DNA of 64,000 bases, taken from contig LUGG01000014.1 in assembly GCA_001683735.1 (NCBI GenBank), positions 372,001 through 436,000 of the forward strand, written 5' to 3'. Source of the stretch: Grifola frondosa (lineage: Eukaryota > Basidiomycota > Agaricomycetes > Polyporales > Grifolaceae). This document shows positions 1 through 11,026 of this stretch, one piece after another. The position numbers and the translations under genes were made by a program. The notes beneath the pieces are model-generated. The model saw only the letters and a list, made by a program, of their open reading frames with translations, did no database searches and was not told the DNA's origin. Position 1 is the stretch's first letter. Each line of letters begins with the position of its first letter.

Positions 1-1952
1 TTCGGATCTGGAGACAGCGCGACGAAGTCGAACGCGTGTGCGACGAGCAACGAGCAGCGTTGCTCATACGCGTCCCACTCGACTGGAAAATGCTCTTGTG
101 CGTTACGCACGAGCGCAGCCGCTTCACTGTGTCCCGGGCAGAACGCCTCATAGATGCTGAACGCGGGCGCCTGCAGCAAAGACGCAACATTGAGCTCAGC
201 TCCCGCCACGATGCATATATGCGCCAAAATGCACAACGGCACACACCTCGTTGATAAACTTCGCCGCGACGGCGCCCACTGCCTGCTCGATTCGCTCCTC
301 TACACCCGCCTCCTTCTCCCCTTCCAGAGTGCTCGCGAACGCGCCCTCGAACCCCATCGGGCCCAGTGCCGCCCGCAGCTCCTCCACAAAACGCTCGTGA
401 AATCTCAGTAGTTCCTCCGCGTTTCTGCACACCGCCCGCACGTCCTTCTCCGAAAGCAATCGCGCGGGGGGTACCGCCCACCTCCCGCTCGTTCGTCTTT
501 CTCCCTCTCACTGCCGCCTGAGCTCTGCCGCTTTCGATCTCGCTCATCAATGTATCCCCCATGCCCTCCGAGGCGCTGGGGATGGCGAGGGTGCGGGCGA
601 TGGGTTCAGAAACGAGGAACGCGACGCGGGAAAGGTACGTGCGAGGCTGAGACCGGTCATCGAGAGCGCAGAGAGGGATGGTGCAGGGCGGCCAGGCGAG
701 GGCTGCGGCGTCGAGGACGGCGAATGATGCGGTGTCGCCGTCTGCCGAAACGTGGTCAACGCGAGTAACTGATCCAAGTAGATCTGCGCAACGTCAGCTC
801 AGACTTCGAAACGCGAGAAAAAGACGTACCGTTACTAGGGCCCGCAGATCTGTTAGATATCCCACCTCCGTCGTGAGCAGCTCTAAAAGCGCATGGTATC
901 GCCGGGCGCGTGCGCGTTCCTCGCGCTGCCTCTCCCTGTCGCGCTCTGCCGCCCGCTCCTGCTCTCTCTGCAGGGAATCTATCATGCTCGCAACGCGCGC
1001 CCGCCTCTCCTTGAAACTTACTTGTTCCTGCTCCTCCCTATCGGACGCTTCTCCGTCGTCTGCATCCAAAATAAACAACTTTCTCCCTCTATCCCGCTCC
1101 CGCTCCCCCTTCTCTGTCTCCTCATCCCCATGGAGCAGCGCGGATTCACACGGCGCTGAAAGAGATGAGACAAGCCCTGCCGCGCCAATAAGCTCCCGCG
1201 CAAGGGGCTCTGCCCACGCGGCGCGCGACGCGAGAGACTCGGAAGCAGCGCAACCATGCGGTCTGGCGGCGCAGGCGGGAGAGGCTTCGGTGTCGCGGGT
1301 AGCGGCTTCTGCAGGTCTGGGAGCGACCGCCGGCGCGCGGGACCACGCACGCGCTCGTGAGGTGACGCGGGTGCACGCAGCGCGGCGATGGATGCGGGGC
1401 GCGCACCGCTCCTGGTGCGACTGCGGCTCTTGTGCACGCGGTGGGGCAGCACGGCTCCTTTTGGCGGGGCGTGGGGGGCGTGGATGTCCATGTGGGCATG
1501 TCTCGCCAAGCAGCACAGAATGCGAGAGCGATCTGCGCGGGGTGTGCAGGTGACCACGGTTGAGATAGTCGCAGTCCCCCGCGCCTCTCGGGCCGTCTTT
1601 GTCTCTTTCGTCTACGTCGTCGTTCTCACTCCAACTGGAAGAACCCTCTAGTCTCGCAGATATGGCTGGGCGCGGAGGCCTGGCTGGGCTCTGGCGTCAG
1701 CCGCGGGGAAGCCATGATGGGGGTAAGGGGGACAAAGCGGAGGGCGGACCGAGAGGGCTGGCGCGCTGGGCGGAGAGTAGATGCAGCCAGGGGCACGGTC
1801 TGCGTAATGGCGAGCGTCGCATTGCGCGAGAGCGGTACGTCCGAGTGGTCGGCACGGCGATCGAGCAGGGATGTGCGACGCGATGGTGCTGAACGGGGAG
1901 GAGCGGAGGAAAATGCGTTGACAGATGGGGGCGAGACGGAGAGCACCTCCAT
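1..1952 (-). CDS. Rho guanine nucleotide exchange factor (Dbl homology), C-terminus cut by window edge
   Basis: This is a Dbl-family activator of Rho GTPases, which act at the cell cortex in polarity and wall growth. The N-terminal part (about 1950-1160) is rich in Pro, Ser and Arg, with a poly-Pro stretch LPATPKPLPPAPP. The DH domain begins near 890 with RYHALLELLTTEVGYLTDL, the conserved first helix. It resumes after a 47-nt intron (about 783-829) as YLDQLLALTTF. It goes on with the NAEELLRFHERFVEELR segment (about 350-430) and FSIYEAFCPGH (about 130-170). The gene runs off the left edge, so any BAR or PH domain that may follow cannot be seen. The reading frame between 1150 and 1650 is ambiguous; I favour the frame with the poly-Pro stretch, joined by an intron near 1160-1221. 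The start at 1952 is a guess. The family call is secure, the exon structure is not. Confidence 0.75.
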
Positions 1953-3804
1953 GGGAGGTGGTGGGTTGCGTCTAAATTGGAGAATGGTAATTGGGGTTGG
2001 CTAGAAAGGTCGTGCGGGGTAAAATTGGGATTGCGAGCGACCGGTCGCGAGATCCGGTCGGCAGTGAGCTGTGCTCTTTTGGATGAATGGAGCTCGAGAG
2101 AAATGCTCGGAGGGTATGAGAGAAATATGCACCGGTGGGTGCGCGGACGAACTGGGAAGGAGGTAAGCCTGAAAACGAAGCGGGGAGGCAGGGAACGCAC
2201 GGAGGAAGAACGAGCCGTGTTACAGCGTGTTGAACGCAGGTGGCGGGGTGCCTATGGTATGAAGAGCTTAGATGCCTCGAGGGCGCGGTTGATAAGACGA
2301 ATTGCACGCGATTGTCCGGGGTATTCTTGGAAAAGTGAGAGGGGTAGGGGACGTTGCCAGAGGGGCTGGACGGAGGGATAGAATCTAGGGTGGGTACGCG
2401 GGTGGGTATATGCGCGGTATATGAAGAGAAAAGGAGAAAAGGATGGGAAAGGGAATATCGAGAAGGCAGAAGCTTGTGGGTCGTGGCAAGAAATGGACAG
2501 GACGTGTCTGGTCGTCGAACCGGTTGGGTCGGAGCCAGGGCACTGAGGCGAGTGCCCTGAGGCGGTAGTCTGGCGGCAGTCTCGTGTCTGACGGCAGTCT
2601 CGCGTCTGGCGGCTCTCGTCTAGCGTATAGCAGTCTAGCGTCTGCTATCCCGTACCTCGCGTCCGGAGCCGTGCCGAGGCTGGCACTGGCTGGCATAGCG
2701 GCCTATGACGGCGTCGCCGTGTTGTGACCCCACGCGCCGAATGCGATTGGCACCTGCAGCAGCTGTCGCAGCCGGTGGCGACGCGACGCTTCTAACTTCG
2801 CATCCCGCACCGACTCGTCCTCTTTCACACGTTCATGCTATCAGGCGCCCGTCCTCGTCGTCCTTCCCGCGTTCCTCGACGTCGCACCCGCCGCGCTCAT
2901 ATTCACGTCGACCCCTCGTCGATTCAATAGGAGGCCCCTCAAGCTCTCCATACCACCACCGTCATCCAGGATCCTACGGCGTCCACAGCCCGCATACATG
3001 CATCGGAGGCTGGCCGCAGATCTAGAGACCAGCACGAGCGCTAAATCACTATTGACGCAATATCTGACGCATATCTGGCAACCGTCTTTCCCGCCGGGCC
3101 GAACTTAACCGAAAATACTTAAGCGAATATTAATGCTCGGAAGTCTTCGCCTTCGTGCCACTCACTTCTTCCGTCACTTGTGCCTTTTCCAGTACTTTCT
3201 TCCTCCAGAATATCCACTCATATATTCGCAAATGAGCGTCATCCCTGTAGATGCTTGCTCCACCCATCTGCCGATGACCGCTGCCAGAGCGCTGAGCTGC
3301 CTGCAGCATCATCCTCCGCAGCACACGCACATCTCCTCATTCATGCACCCTATGCCTCTTTTTGTCCCCGTATCCCCATCCGTACATCATACCATCGAAC
3401 AACTGTCTTTTATCTTACGACTACATCGGGCGCCGTCCGCAAGCAATCGATCATGCATCATCGATCACCAAGCCGCAGTGTCGAACGTGCTCTCCAGCTC
3501 GCAATCGACCTGTCTGCAACGTACCTCCTAAGTAGAATGTCTCCTTAGCTGCATACGATTCTCCAGAGACCCTAAGTCGAGTTGCGTACAAATCGCCTCA
3601 ACACTCGAGCACGTCATCACAGTCGCCGATAGGTCGCCCGAACCGAAGTGAACTCCGGGGCGTCTCTCGACGTTTGCCAGACCTCGATTCAGGAAACCAC
3701 TTTCTCGTAAAGATTCAGATAAGCTAGAAGCCAGGGCGCGCGAAGCACCACGCACATTTTCGGGCTCCGAGGCAAAATGGCTTCCAGGAAGGTAGGACGT
3801 AGAA
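1953..3804. other. Intergenic, no gene recognised
   Basis: Open frames occur on both strands, but none has a conserved motif, a credible splice pattern or convincing composition. The interval includes a short imperfect tandem repeat listed separately. It probably contains the promoter of the RhoGEF gene on the left. Confidence 0.5.
2571..2640. repeat. Imperfect ~18-bp tandem repeat
   Basis: Units TGGCGGCAGTCTCGTGTC and TGACGGCAGTCTCGCGTC follow each other directly. Two decayed copies then follow (TGGCGGCTCTCGTC and TAGCAGTCTAGCGTC). No function is evident. Confidence 0.6.
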
Positions 3805-3930
3805 CGCCGGCGGTAGTCTCGGAACCAGCCGTTCTCTCCCTTCGGACCCCCAATCGGACATCGAAAAACACCAACATACAGAGGGAGAGAACGTCTGGTG
3901 AATTTGGTATAGGCGGGGGGGTATGGTCAC
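3805..3930 (-). repeat. Hairpin repeat, copy A (MITE-like), inverted relative to copy B
   Basis: Read on the minus strand, this copy matches 4326-4487 over its flanks (GTGACCAT..CCGCCTATACCAAA on the left, GAGACTAC..GCCGGCG on the right), its terminal arms and its central loop. The core 3825-3898 is a hairpin whose outer arms are CCAGACGTT and AACGGCTGG. The inner stem is CTCTCCCT paired with AGGGAGAG. The loop contains TTTTTCGATGTCCGATTGG. The inner stem sequence differs from copy B although it pairs in both. It looks like a small non-autonomous element; no transposase is nearby. Confidence 0.7.
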
Positions 3931-4325
3931 ATTCACGTGCTTTAAGACGCGCTCTACGCGTCGCGTCGCGCACGGCCGCATGTCATTTTGATGCATGTAC
4001 TCTGCGAATTGGCTCTTAATATTAATGAAAAAAATTTGCCTAACCATATTTTTGTCCTGTATATTGGTCTGAGACAGATTCTGCCTCATCTCGTCGTAAT
4101 TTGTTATCATCCCAGTACTTACTCTCGTGTATTGGTAGATGCTGACTAAGCATTGGTAGTACGGAGACCGGGGCACTTTTGATATGTTTCATAGTGTCGG
4201 ACAGATCTCTTGGCTCTTTCAACTCATAGGGTGATTATTCGGTTGAATTTTGTGGTATTTTGCCGTGCATACATAGCCTATCTCGAGCGTCGTTGAGAGC
4301 GATCTGACGCGGTTGGTCACAAAGC

Positions 4326-4487
4326 GTGACCATCCCCCCCCGCCTATACCAAAGTCACCAGACGTTATAGGTGGTAGTTGTGCTGGGGTTTTTCGATGTC
4401 CGATTGGTTCTGCGCCGGACTCTTCCGGTGGCGCAGCCGCCGTGCACAACTACCACTATAACGGCTGGTTACGAGACTACGCCGGCG
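4326..4487 (+). repeat. Hairpin repeat, copy B (MITE-like)
   Basis: This is the partner of copy A, about 400 bp away in the opposite orientation. The core 4358-4468 has the same outer arms (CCAGACGTT / AACGGCTGG) but a different and longer inner stem, ATAGGTGGTAGTTGTGC paired with GCACAACTACCACTAT. The loop shares TTTTTCGATGTCCGATTGG with copy A. It then carries an extra nested hairpin (CTGCGCC..GGCGCAG) that copy A lacks. Sequence identity continues outside the arms, so the repeat unit is larger than the hairpin. I found no clear target-site duplication. Confidence 0.7.
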
Positions 4488-4834
4488 GTAGCATTGACCC
4501 TGCACGGACGACTGAGATGGAGGTACGAGGCCCGAATACCGCTGAGCTCTCGCGGTAGCATTGTCAGCAACCACAGCTGGGAAGCTGCTTCACGTCTAGT
4601 GGACTGCACATCCAGGATACGCGCTCTTTGGAAGGCAATAAGTAATTTATTCTCAACGACGAACGAACCGAAGAGATTCCGGAATTTCTACATCGCCGGT
4701 CAAAAAATCACAATGTGGCATAACCCCAGGAAGCCGCATTCTTTCCGACGCCTTGACCGGGCGAGCAGAACCTCCATGTATGTATATGGCATATCGTGTC
4801 CGCGCTTGCCAGATTCGACGCTCACCTGCACTCC

Positions 4835-6320
4835 CTAATACAAGTCAACGCTGTCATCCGCCCGGGGCCGGAATATAATGTTCAGCCTCTCAGTCTCGCG
4901 CCGCCGCCACTCCTCCTTGTCCAAGAACCGCTGCAGCGCGCGCAGGTTGTCGCCCCAAAACTCCCAATACAAACCTTGCTTCGCCTGGACATAGCCCTAT
5001 ACAACGTATCACTCCCGTGAACCACACGAGCCATACAATGATGGTGGGCGAAATACATACCTCGGGGGCCTGGTCGGAAAAGCGGCGCATGCCAATGCGA
5101 TTCAGTGCAGGCACGCCGGACAGGATAAGATGTTTGAGATGCCCGAGCTTGCAAATCGCGACGTGAATGGCGCTCAGCGACAGCTCTCTGCAACGGGAGA
5201 GGTTCAGCCGCTCGAGCGTCTGCGTGTGTTCCGCTAGGAAAAGCAGCGCATTGTCTGTGATTTTCGTGAGGCCTACGGCGATGAGGCTGTCAAGGCTTGG
5301 AAGTGTGCCCAGTTCTAGAATTGCGAGGTCAGTGAGCGGCGGATGACTGCGGGAATGTAAGTACGTTCAGCACACATATATTGTGCCGAAGCATGAATAT
5401 TCTAACATTACGCACAGGACACGTCCACCGACCTCAGCCGCTTGCACGCCGCGACGAGGGCAGTGATTCCCAGCTCTGTAATCTTCAAGCTCCTAACAGC
5501 GAGGACGCAAAGATAAAAGCCGAGCGCGGAGATGCTTTTCAGAGCGTGGTCTGTCAGTAAGACACAGCCAGATAGGTTCAGGTCGGTAATTCGCGGTGAG
5601 TGCGCCATGACGCCCGCAATCGCCGTGTCAGTTATCTTGTGACAGTAGCTGAGGTCGAGCGAACGGAGCTCAGAAAATTTGTGGATGCCCGCCAGGTCGA
5701 GTGGGGGAGAGCATCCAGCCAGGAGCTCGGGCGCGACGGCTCCGTGCTTGACTTCCCGCGCTTGCCCACACTGTCGGTCTCTTGCGTGGGCCCGTCTGAG
5801 GGCGGCGGGTTCGGAAAGGCCTTGTCCGTGAGGTGAGTGCAGCTAGAGAGCCTGAGCCGCCGCAGCTGTCTGCAGTAGAACCAGATGTCGCGCACAGAGA
5901 ACGCGGTGACGAGCGGGAGGTCGCACAGCTCCAGCTCGACGACACGCGGGAGCCGCGCGAGCGCGCATATAGCGCGGTCGGTCAGGCCCGCGACGCCGTT
6001 GAGTTTGAGCACCTCCACGGCGGTCCCGAGCCGCGCGAAGTCGAGCATGCTGATGTCCGTCACCTCTGTGCAGCCCGAGAGGTCGACCTCGGCGAGGCGG
6101 TCGGCGGCGTTTGCGAGGCGGATGACGGTGCGGTCGCTGAGGTCCGGGATGCCCGAGAGTGTGGCTGTCTCGATGTTTGGGCAGGAGAGGAGGACGTCGG
6201 CGAGCGCGTCGTCTGTGATGTCGTGGGACGCGTTAGGCGGGAAATCGAGGTGCTGCGCGAAGTAGCATGAGGCGGGAGTGCGGAAGTTCGTTCACGTACT
6301 CCATGGTGGTGGTGGGTCAT
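4835..6320 (-). CDS. Leucine-rich repeat protein, GRR1/AMN1-like (cysteine-containing LRRs)
   Basis: The protein is built of tandem cysteine-containing LRRs of the kind found in F-box subunits such as Grr1 and in Amn1. Examples are LAEVDLSGCTEVTDIS, LRRLRLSSCTHLTDKAF, ITDLNLSGCVLLTDHAL and LERLNLSRCRELS. The C-terminus (GLYWEFWGDNLRALQRFL, then an Arg/Glu-rich tail) resembles the end of fungal GRR1 proteins. The proposed start, ATG at 6320, gives a seven-codon first exon (MTHHHHG) and a 47-nt intron (6253-6299). No F-box is visible upstream. Either a distant 5' exon encodes it, or this is an F-box-less AMN1-type protein. Other introns lie near 5020-5060, 5340-5410 and 5610-5640. Such proteins choose substrates for SCF ubiquitin ligases or act in mitotic exit; which role applies here is not decided by the sequence. 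Confidence 0.75.
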
Positions 6321-6521
6321 GGGAAATACCACACGCCGATAAAGAGCTTCATATATGCGCGCCGCGCGTGCTGTGGCCCGGAGCCACACCAACTGAGGAA
6401 AGCCACAGCTGAGCTCATGGCCGAACGGAGAGAAGATGTTTCAAACCCAGCTAATCAGGTTTCAATCAAAGTTGTAGCCGATCAACAAATCGGTTGTATT
6501 TGAGCTTGTAATGCAACGACG

Positions 6522-6886
6522 ATGAGCAACCTCTCGTCGACGACATCCTCGACGGTGACGGCCACCCCGTCCAACCTTCATGGAACGAACCCTGATCGCC
6601 GCCCTCCTCCCCTGGCAAATCTGCCAGTCGCATACCCGTGACACCTGCCGTCCTGCGTTCCATCTTCGCTTCTTCGCGCTCCATCCTCGAGGAGCGCTCT
6701 CTATCCCGTGTCGCGTTCTTCAGGTGTGCCCTTTCCCCTTGTCACGAGCACCAGGCCGAGACTCCATCTCCTTGCATGCACAGGTTCACTGGCTTCTTGC
6801 TGAGCTGCTTGGCCATCAGCCTTGCGGCAGCTCGCGGACGGGGGATCAAGAGTGGTGCAGCCCTATTGGGCGTCGGCGTCGTCTAG
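6522..6886 (+). CDS. Small membrane protein of unknown function (~100 aa)
   Basis: I do not recognise the family. The frame starts with MSNLSSTTSSTVTATPSNL and has a Pro-rich patch (RRPPPLANLPVAYP). It continues with VLRSIFASSRSILEERSLSR. A 61-nt intron (about 6723-6783, GTGTGCC..GCACAG) then leads to a hydrophobic C-terminal segment, FTGFLLSCLAISLAAA, ending in GAALLGVGVV. A single base seems to be missing near 6638 (CCCGTG), since restoring frame there makes one uninterrupted protein. The hydrophobic segment suggests one membrane span near the C-terminus. It is transcribed divergently from the LRR gene, whose start is about 200 bp away. The gene call rests on composition and splice fit only. 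Confidence 0.5.
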
Positions 6887-7249
6887 GTTCTTTCGGTTCA
6901 TTTGTATATATCCCCTGCAGATACTAAGGTCGTGTAATCATGCTAATACACCTCATATCTAATTCCATGCGCACTCGTTGCAGCTCCCGGTAGAGGGAAA
7001 CTCCCCCCGCGTTCTCTTGAAACCCGCTCTCATTGGCCTGGCATAGTAGTGAGGTAGTATCTTTAGTTGGGAATTCGAGCTATGAAGACATGAGTTGATG
7101 CGGGCACAGCACATGTGCGTACCCTGCCAGTGAGTTCATTCATTTCCAGTACGTATGGTGCACGGTCCACGTACAACGTGCCGCAGCGAGTATACCTGCA
7201 GGTCCACTCGCCGTCCTTCCTCGTCCCCATCTGCCGTTCAACGACGACC
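6887..7249. other. Intergenic, promoter region of the amidohydrolase gene
   Basis: I see no coding sequence here. The last 130 bases are open in the amidohydrolase frame but are probably 5' leader. Confidence 0.4.
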
Positions 7250-10200
7250 ATGGCGAGCAAGAGCCAAATGTATCCACCTGACCTCCCAGCGCCCGTCTTG
7301 TCGACGCCGCTTCCAAGATCGCGCCGCCCGCTCAAGCTGTTTCTCGTAGCGCTCTGTACTCTGGTTGCGTCTGCATCGTTCTATGCCTGCAGCTCCTCTC
7401 TGTCTTTCGCCTCTACCAGTGCTGTTCGTGTTCAGCATGTCCCGCTCAATGCTCAGTCTATCCTTAGCCAATGCGCTGCCCTGCGAGCTGTACCAGGTCC
7501 CCCGACGAACTTTCTTGCGAGGGAGACATCAGACAGGTTCGAGCCAGGCACAAGACCCACACTAATCCGCAACGCTTCCATCTTGACGGGCGCGAGGAAC
7601 GGCACCGAGATCGTGTATGGCGATGTGTTCCTAGACAAGGGCTTGTGCGGGGCATCGGATATATACCCGAGACCCTCTACGCCGCAAAGGAAGATCTGTA
7701 CACTATCAACGCACAAGGCGCGTGGGTCACACCGGGATAGGTATGAGGCAATAATCTTGCGATGTGCAAGCCGTATTGAACATTCCGCCGTGTAGTCGAC
7801 CTGCACTCTCATGCGGGCATACTCAGCGCACCGGTCATGAACGGTGCTTTCGAGCTTAACTCAGTACACGGACCCGTAGTCCCATGGTTGAGGAGCATCG
7901 ACGGGTTCAACACGCATGATGAGGCGTTCCAGCTCGCTATCGCGGGCGGGGTTACGTCCGTGCAAGTACTACCTGGAAGCGGGAACGCGATCGGTACGTC
8001 TATATTACAATGATTTGAGTGCGAATAGGAAAGAACCATTGTTCCAGCGGGCCAGGCTTTTTGGGTGAAACTGCGTAAGACCTCCGAGCGGTCACCGACT
8101 TCGATGCTTATTGAGCCTCCCATACACTGAATGGCAGCGAACCGGATCCGTACCAACCGTTGCGCTGGCGCCATTTGAAGTGCGCTGCTCCGTTACTCTG
8201 CATATCTCGCTTTAAATGACGGCTTCGCAGGCAGGCGTGCGGGGAGAATCTATTGCGCTACGGGAACCGCATGGACAACATTTGGTCAATCCGTTCTGCG
8301 TACGACGAGGCGCGTAAGATCAGGAACGCGCAGGATGACTTTTGCGGGAAGGCGGAATCCGGGCTGTGGGATCAGCTGAATGGGAAGAGCTACCCAGAAA
8401 ACCTCCAATGGGAAGTATTGGTGGACGTTCTGAGGGGCCGAGTAAAGGTATGTCAATTGCAAGTTACAATTGATATCGTCGTGACTGCGGAGATAGATTT
8501 CGAATCATTGCTACGAGGAAGTTGATCTCGATGACCTTGTTCGGGTACGCCTTCATTCTTCTTGTTCGTGAAGGGCTTATGGAGCTCACTGCGCAACAAT
8601 CTCAAGCTATCCAATGAGTTCCAATTCCCCATTGCCTCCTTCCATCACGCCTCCGAAGCATGGCTCGTTCCAGACTTGCTGAAGCGAAGGTGAGCATCTT
8701 CCCCCAACATGTTTAACAAACGCTGAAATCCAAATCAAGCTGGGGAGGAACTCCCGCTGTGGCCATTTTTGCCACTAATCATCGGTTCAAACGGGAATCG
8801 TACCGAGGGTCGGAATTCGCTGCTCGCGTTCTCGCTGAGAACGGCATTCCAGTTATCATGAAGGTGCCTTTTACATTCATTGTGTGGCCACAGATGCCCA
8901 TATATTTGTATGCGCAGTCCGACCACCCGGTCCTTAATAGCCGTTATCTCATGTTCGAGGCGCAACAAGCACATTACTTCGGTTCGTACTTGTACATTCA
9001 TGTCTGTGGCGTAGAAGTCCGTTGAATTCTTATATCCCCTCAGGGCTGCCACCACACTTAGCTCTTGCATCAGTAACATCCGTCCTGCGGCTGCCGCAGG
9101 TCTCTCGCACCGCATTGGAATTCTGCGAGAAGGTTCGGACGCAGACGTCGTCCTTTGGGACTCGCATCCGCTACAGCTCGGTGCAACACCGCGAGAAGTA
9201 TGGATTGATGGGATCACCCAAATAAATGCAAATGAGACCAAGGTCGTAATGGGCAAGGATAAAAACGAAACCAAATGGCAGGTCGTGCCGAAGGTCCCGA
9301 AGTGGGATGCAGAACGAAAGGAGGCGGTGAAATGGGAAGGTCTTCCGCCTCTGGAGTCCAAGAGGGATGGCAGAAAGGTCATGTTCCAGAACGTACGGGA
9401 CCTGTGGACGAGAGACGATGAAGGCGGCATAAAACATGAGTTTGGCGAGACCGAGACCGATACAACGGATGTGCTGGTCGAGAATGGTAGGGTCACCTGT
9501 GTTGGGAAGTGCTCGGGCGGGTTTGAAAATGCTGATGCTGTTGTGGATCTGCATGGAGGAACTATCTCTCCAGGATTCACGACATACGGATCGCCGCTAG
9601 GGATCGAGGCTATCGAAGGAGAGCCTTCTACTGGCGACGGCGTCTTGTACAACCCGTTCATCGGTAACGTGCCAAGTATTCTCGAAGATAAGGGTGCGGT
9701 AGTTCGGGTTGCAGACGCGCTACAGTTTGGTACCCGAAATGCTTTGTGAGTCATATTCATGCGAAATGTTTTCGGTGCTCTTACAATTGTAGCAGAATTG
9801 CACATCGCGCAGGGGTGACCTATGCGACGACTTCTTTCACGAGGCCAATACTCTTCACCAGCTCGAACATCATAACCGGTCTTTCCGCTACGTTCCGTAC
9901 AGGCTCCGCCCATGCATTTGAAAATAATGCGATTCTCAAACCCATTACGGCTTTGCATGTCTCGATCGGCCGTACTGCACCTGTCGTTGGTATTCCTGTG
10001 GCAAGCGTGAGCACAGAGATCGCAGCGCTTAGGAGACTGTTGCTGAATGGTGAAGAGACGAGGTCGGAGACGGGATACTGGTTCAAAAAAGCTGCGAAGG
10101 CAAGTAATGTAATGCATGATACGATTTCTGGCTGACGCATATACACAGGGCGAAATACCTCTTGTCATTGATGTCGGCAATGCAGACATCATGGCAACGC

Positions 10201-10859
10201 TACTGAGACTGAAGGAAGAGATTGAACTGAAGCGGGGCTCGTTCATGAAAATGGTCTTTGCACGTGCAACAGAAGCACATCTCATCGCTGAAGAAATAGG
10301 TACGTATTCGTAGGTTGGTATGTTGAGAGATACTCATTGAACTTACATTTTCACAGCGGAGGCTAAAGTGGGTGTTATCCTTATCCCGTCAAGACCATTC
10401 CCAGCAGTATGGGATGACCGCAGGATGTGAGTCCGGACGCTTATGATATACTATGACCCTAAGCATTGCTATATAGACTTCCAGGTCCACCGCTCAGCAA
10501 TAATCCACACTGACCACTTGCTAGCGCACGGCGTGACTGTGGCATTGGGTACCTGGGATGCCTGGCAAGCTCAAAACACCCGCTTCGACGCTGCATGGGT
10601 AAGTCTCCTTCAGCAAGTCCAGCATGGCCGGTAACCAAACCATCTTCTGCTTCAGGCTGCATTGGAATCAAACGGGCGGGTTACCAAGCAGCAGACATAT
10701 GCTCTCATATCTACGAACCTGGAAAAATTACTGGGTATGGAGGGCTGGATAAGCGATAGCGGCGATTTGGTCGCCTATGATGGAGGGAGCCCGTTCGAGT
10801 TCTCCAGCAAACCTATGGCAATTGCTTCGCCATTGAGAGGAGTGGTGGAGCTGCTTTGA
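7250..10859 (+). CDS. Amidohydrolase-superfamily metal-dependent hydrolase (CE9/imidazolonepropionase-like), membrane-anchored
   Basis: This is a large fungal member of the metal-dependent amidohydrolase superfamily, often annotated in Agaricomycetes as carbohydrate esterase family 9-like. A signal anchor (LKLFLVALCTLVASASFYA, residues about 28-46) follows a short cytosolic tail, so the enzyme probably faces the secretory lumen or exterior. The metal-binding signature is WVTPGIVDLHSHAG, with the HxH pair intact. Later blocks are GGVTSVQVLPGSGNAI, a second open block at 9249-9747 ending DALQFGTRNAL, and the TIM-barrel end near DHLLAHGVTVALGTWDAW. The C-terminal strand set includes DLVAYDGGSPFEF. 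About ten short introns interrupt it. The frame must be corrected by one base at about 7645, 7735 and 8123, each in a G or C run. The start is the first ATG before the signal anchor. The substrate cannot be read from sequence. Confidence 0.8.
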
Positions 10860-11026
10860 CGCATGCATTTTATCTATGTGACTCCCAGCATGGACGTGGA
10901 TGATGGGATCGTGATGTTGTACTTTTTACAACTGCTATATAAATTATCCCGTGGTATGAACGTAATGACATCGGCAAAAACTGTGCAATCCGTAGGACGA
11001 TGGAAAGAGAATGCCAACTTCCAAAC

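Noticed and set aside
678..1553. 291-codon Arg/Ser-rich plus-strand frame
   Set aside because: It opposes the DH-domain exons of the RhoGEF. Its composition reflects high GC content, and no homology is apparent.
8735..10285. 516-codon open frame on the minus strand
   Set aside because: It lies wholly antisense to the amidohydrolase gene and runs across its introns. Its translation has no recognisable motif, and the plus strand carries all family blocks with matching splice sites.
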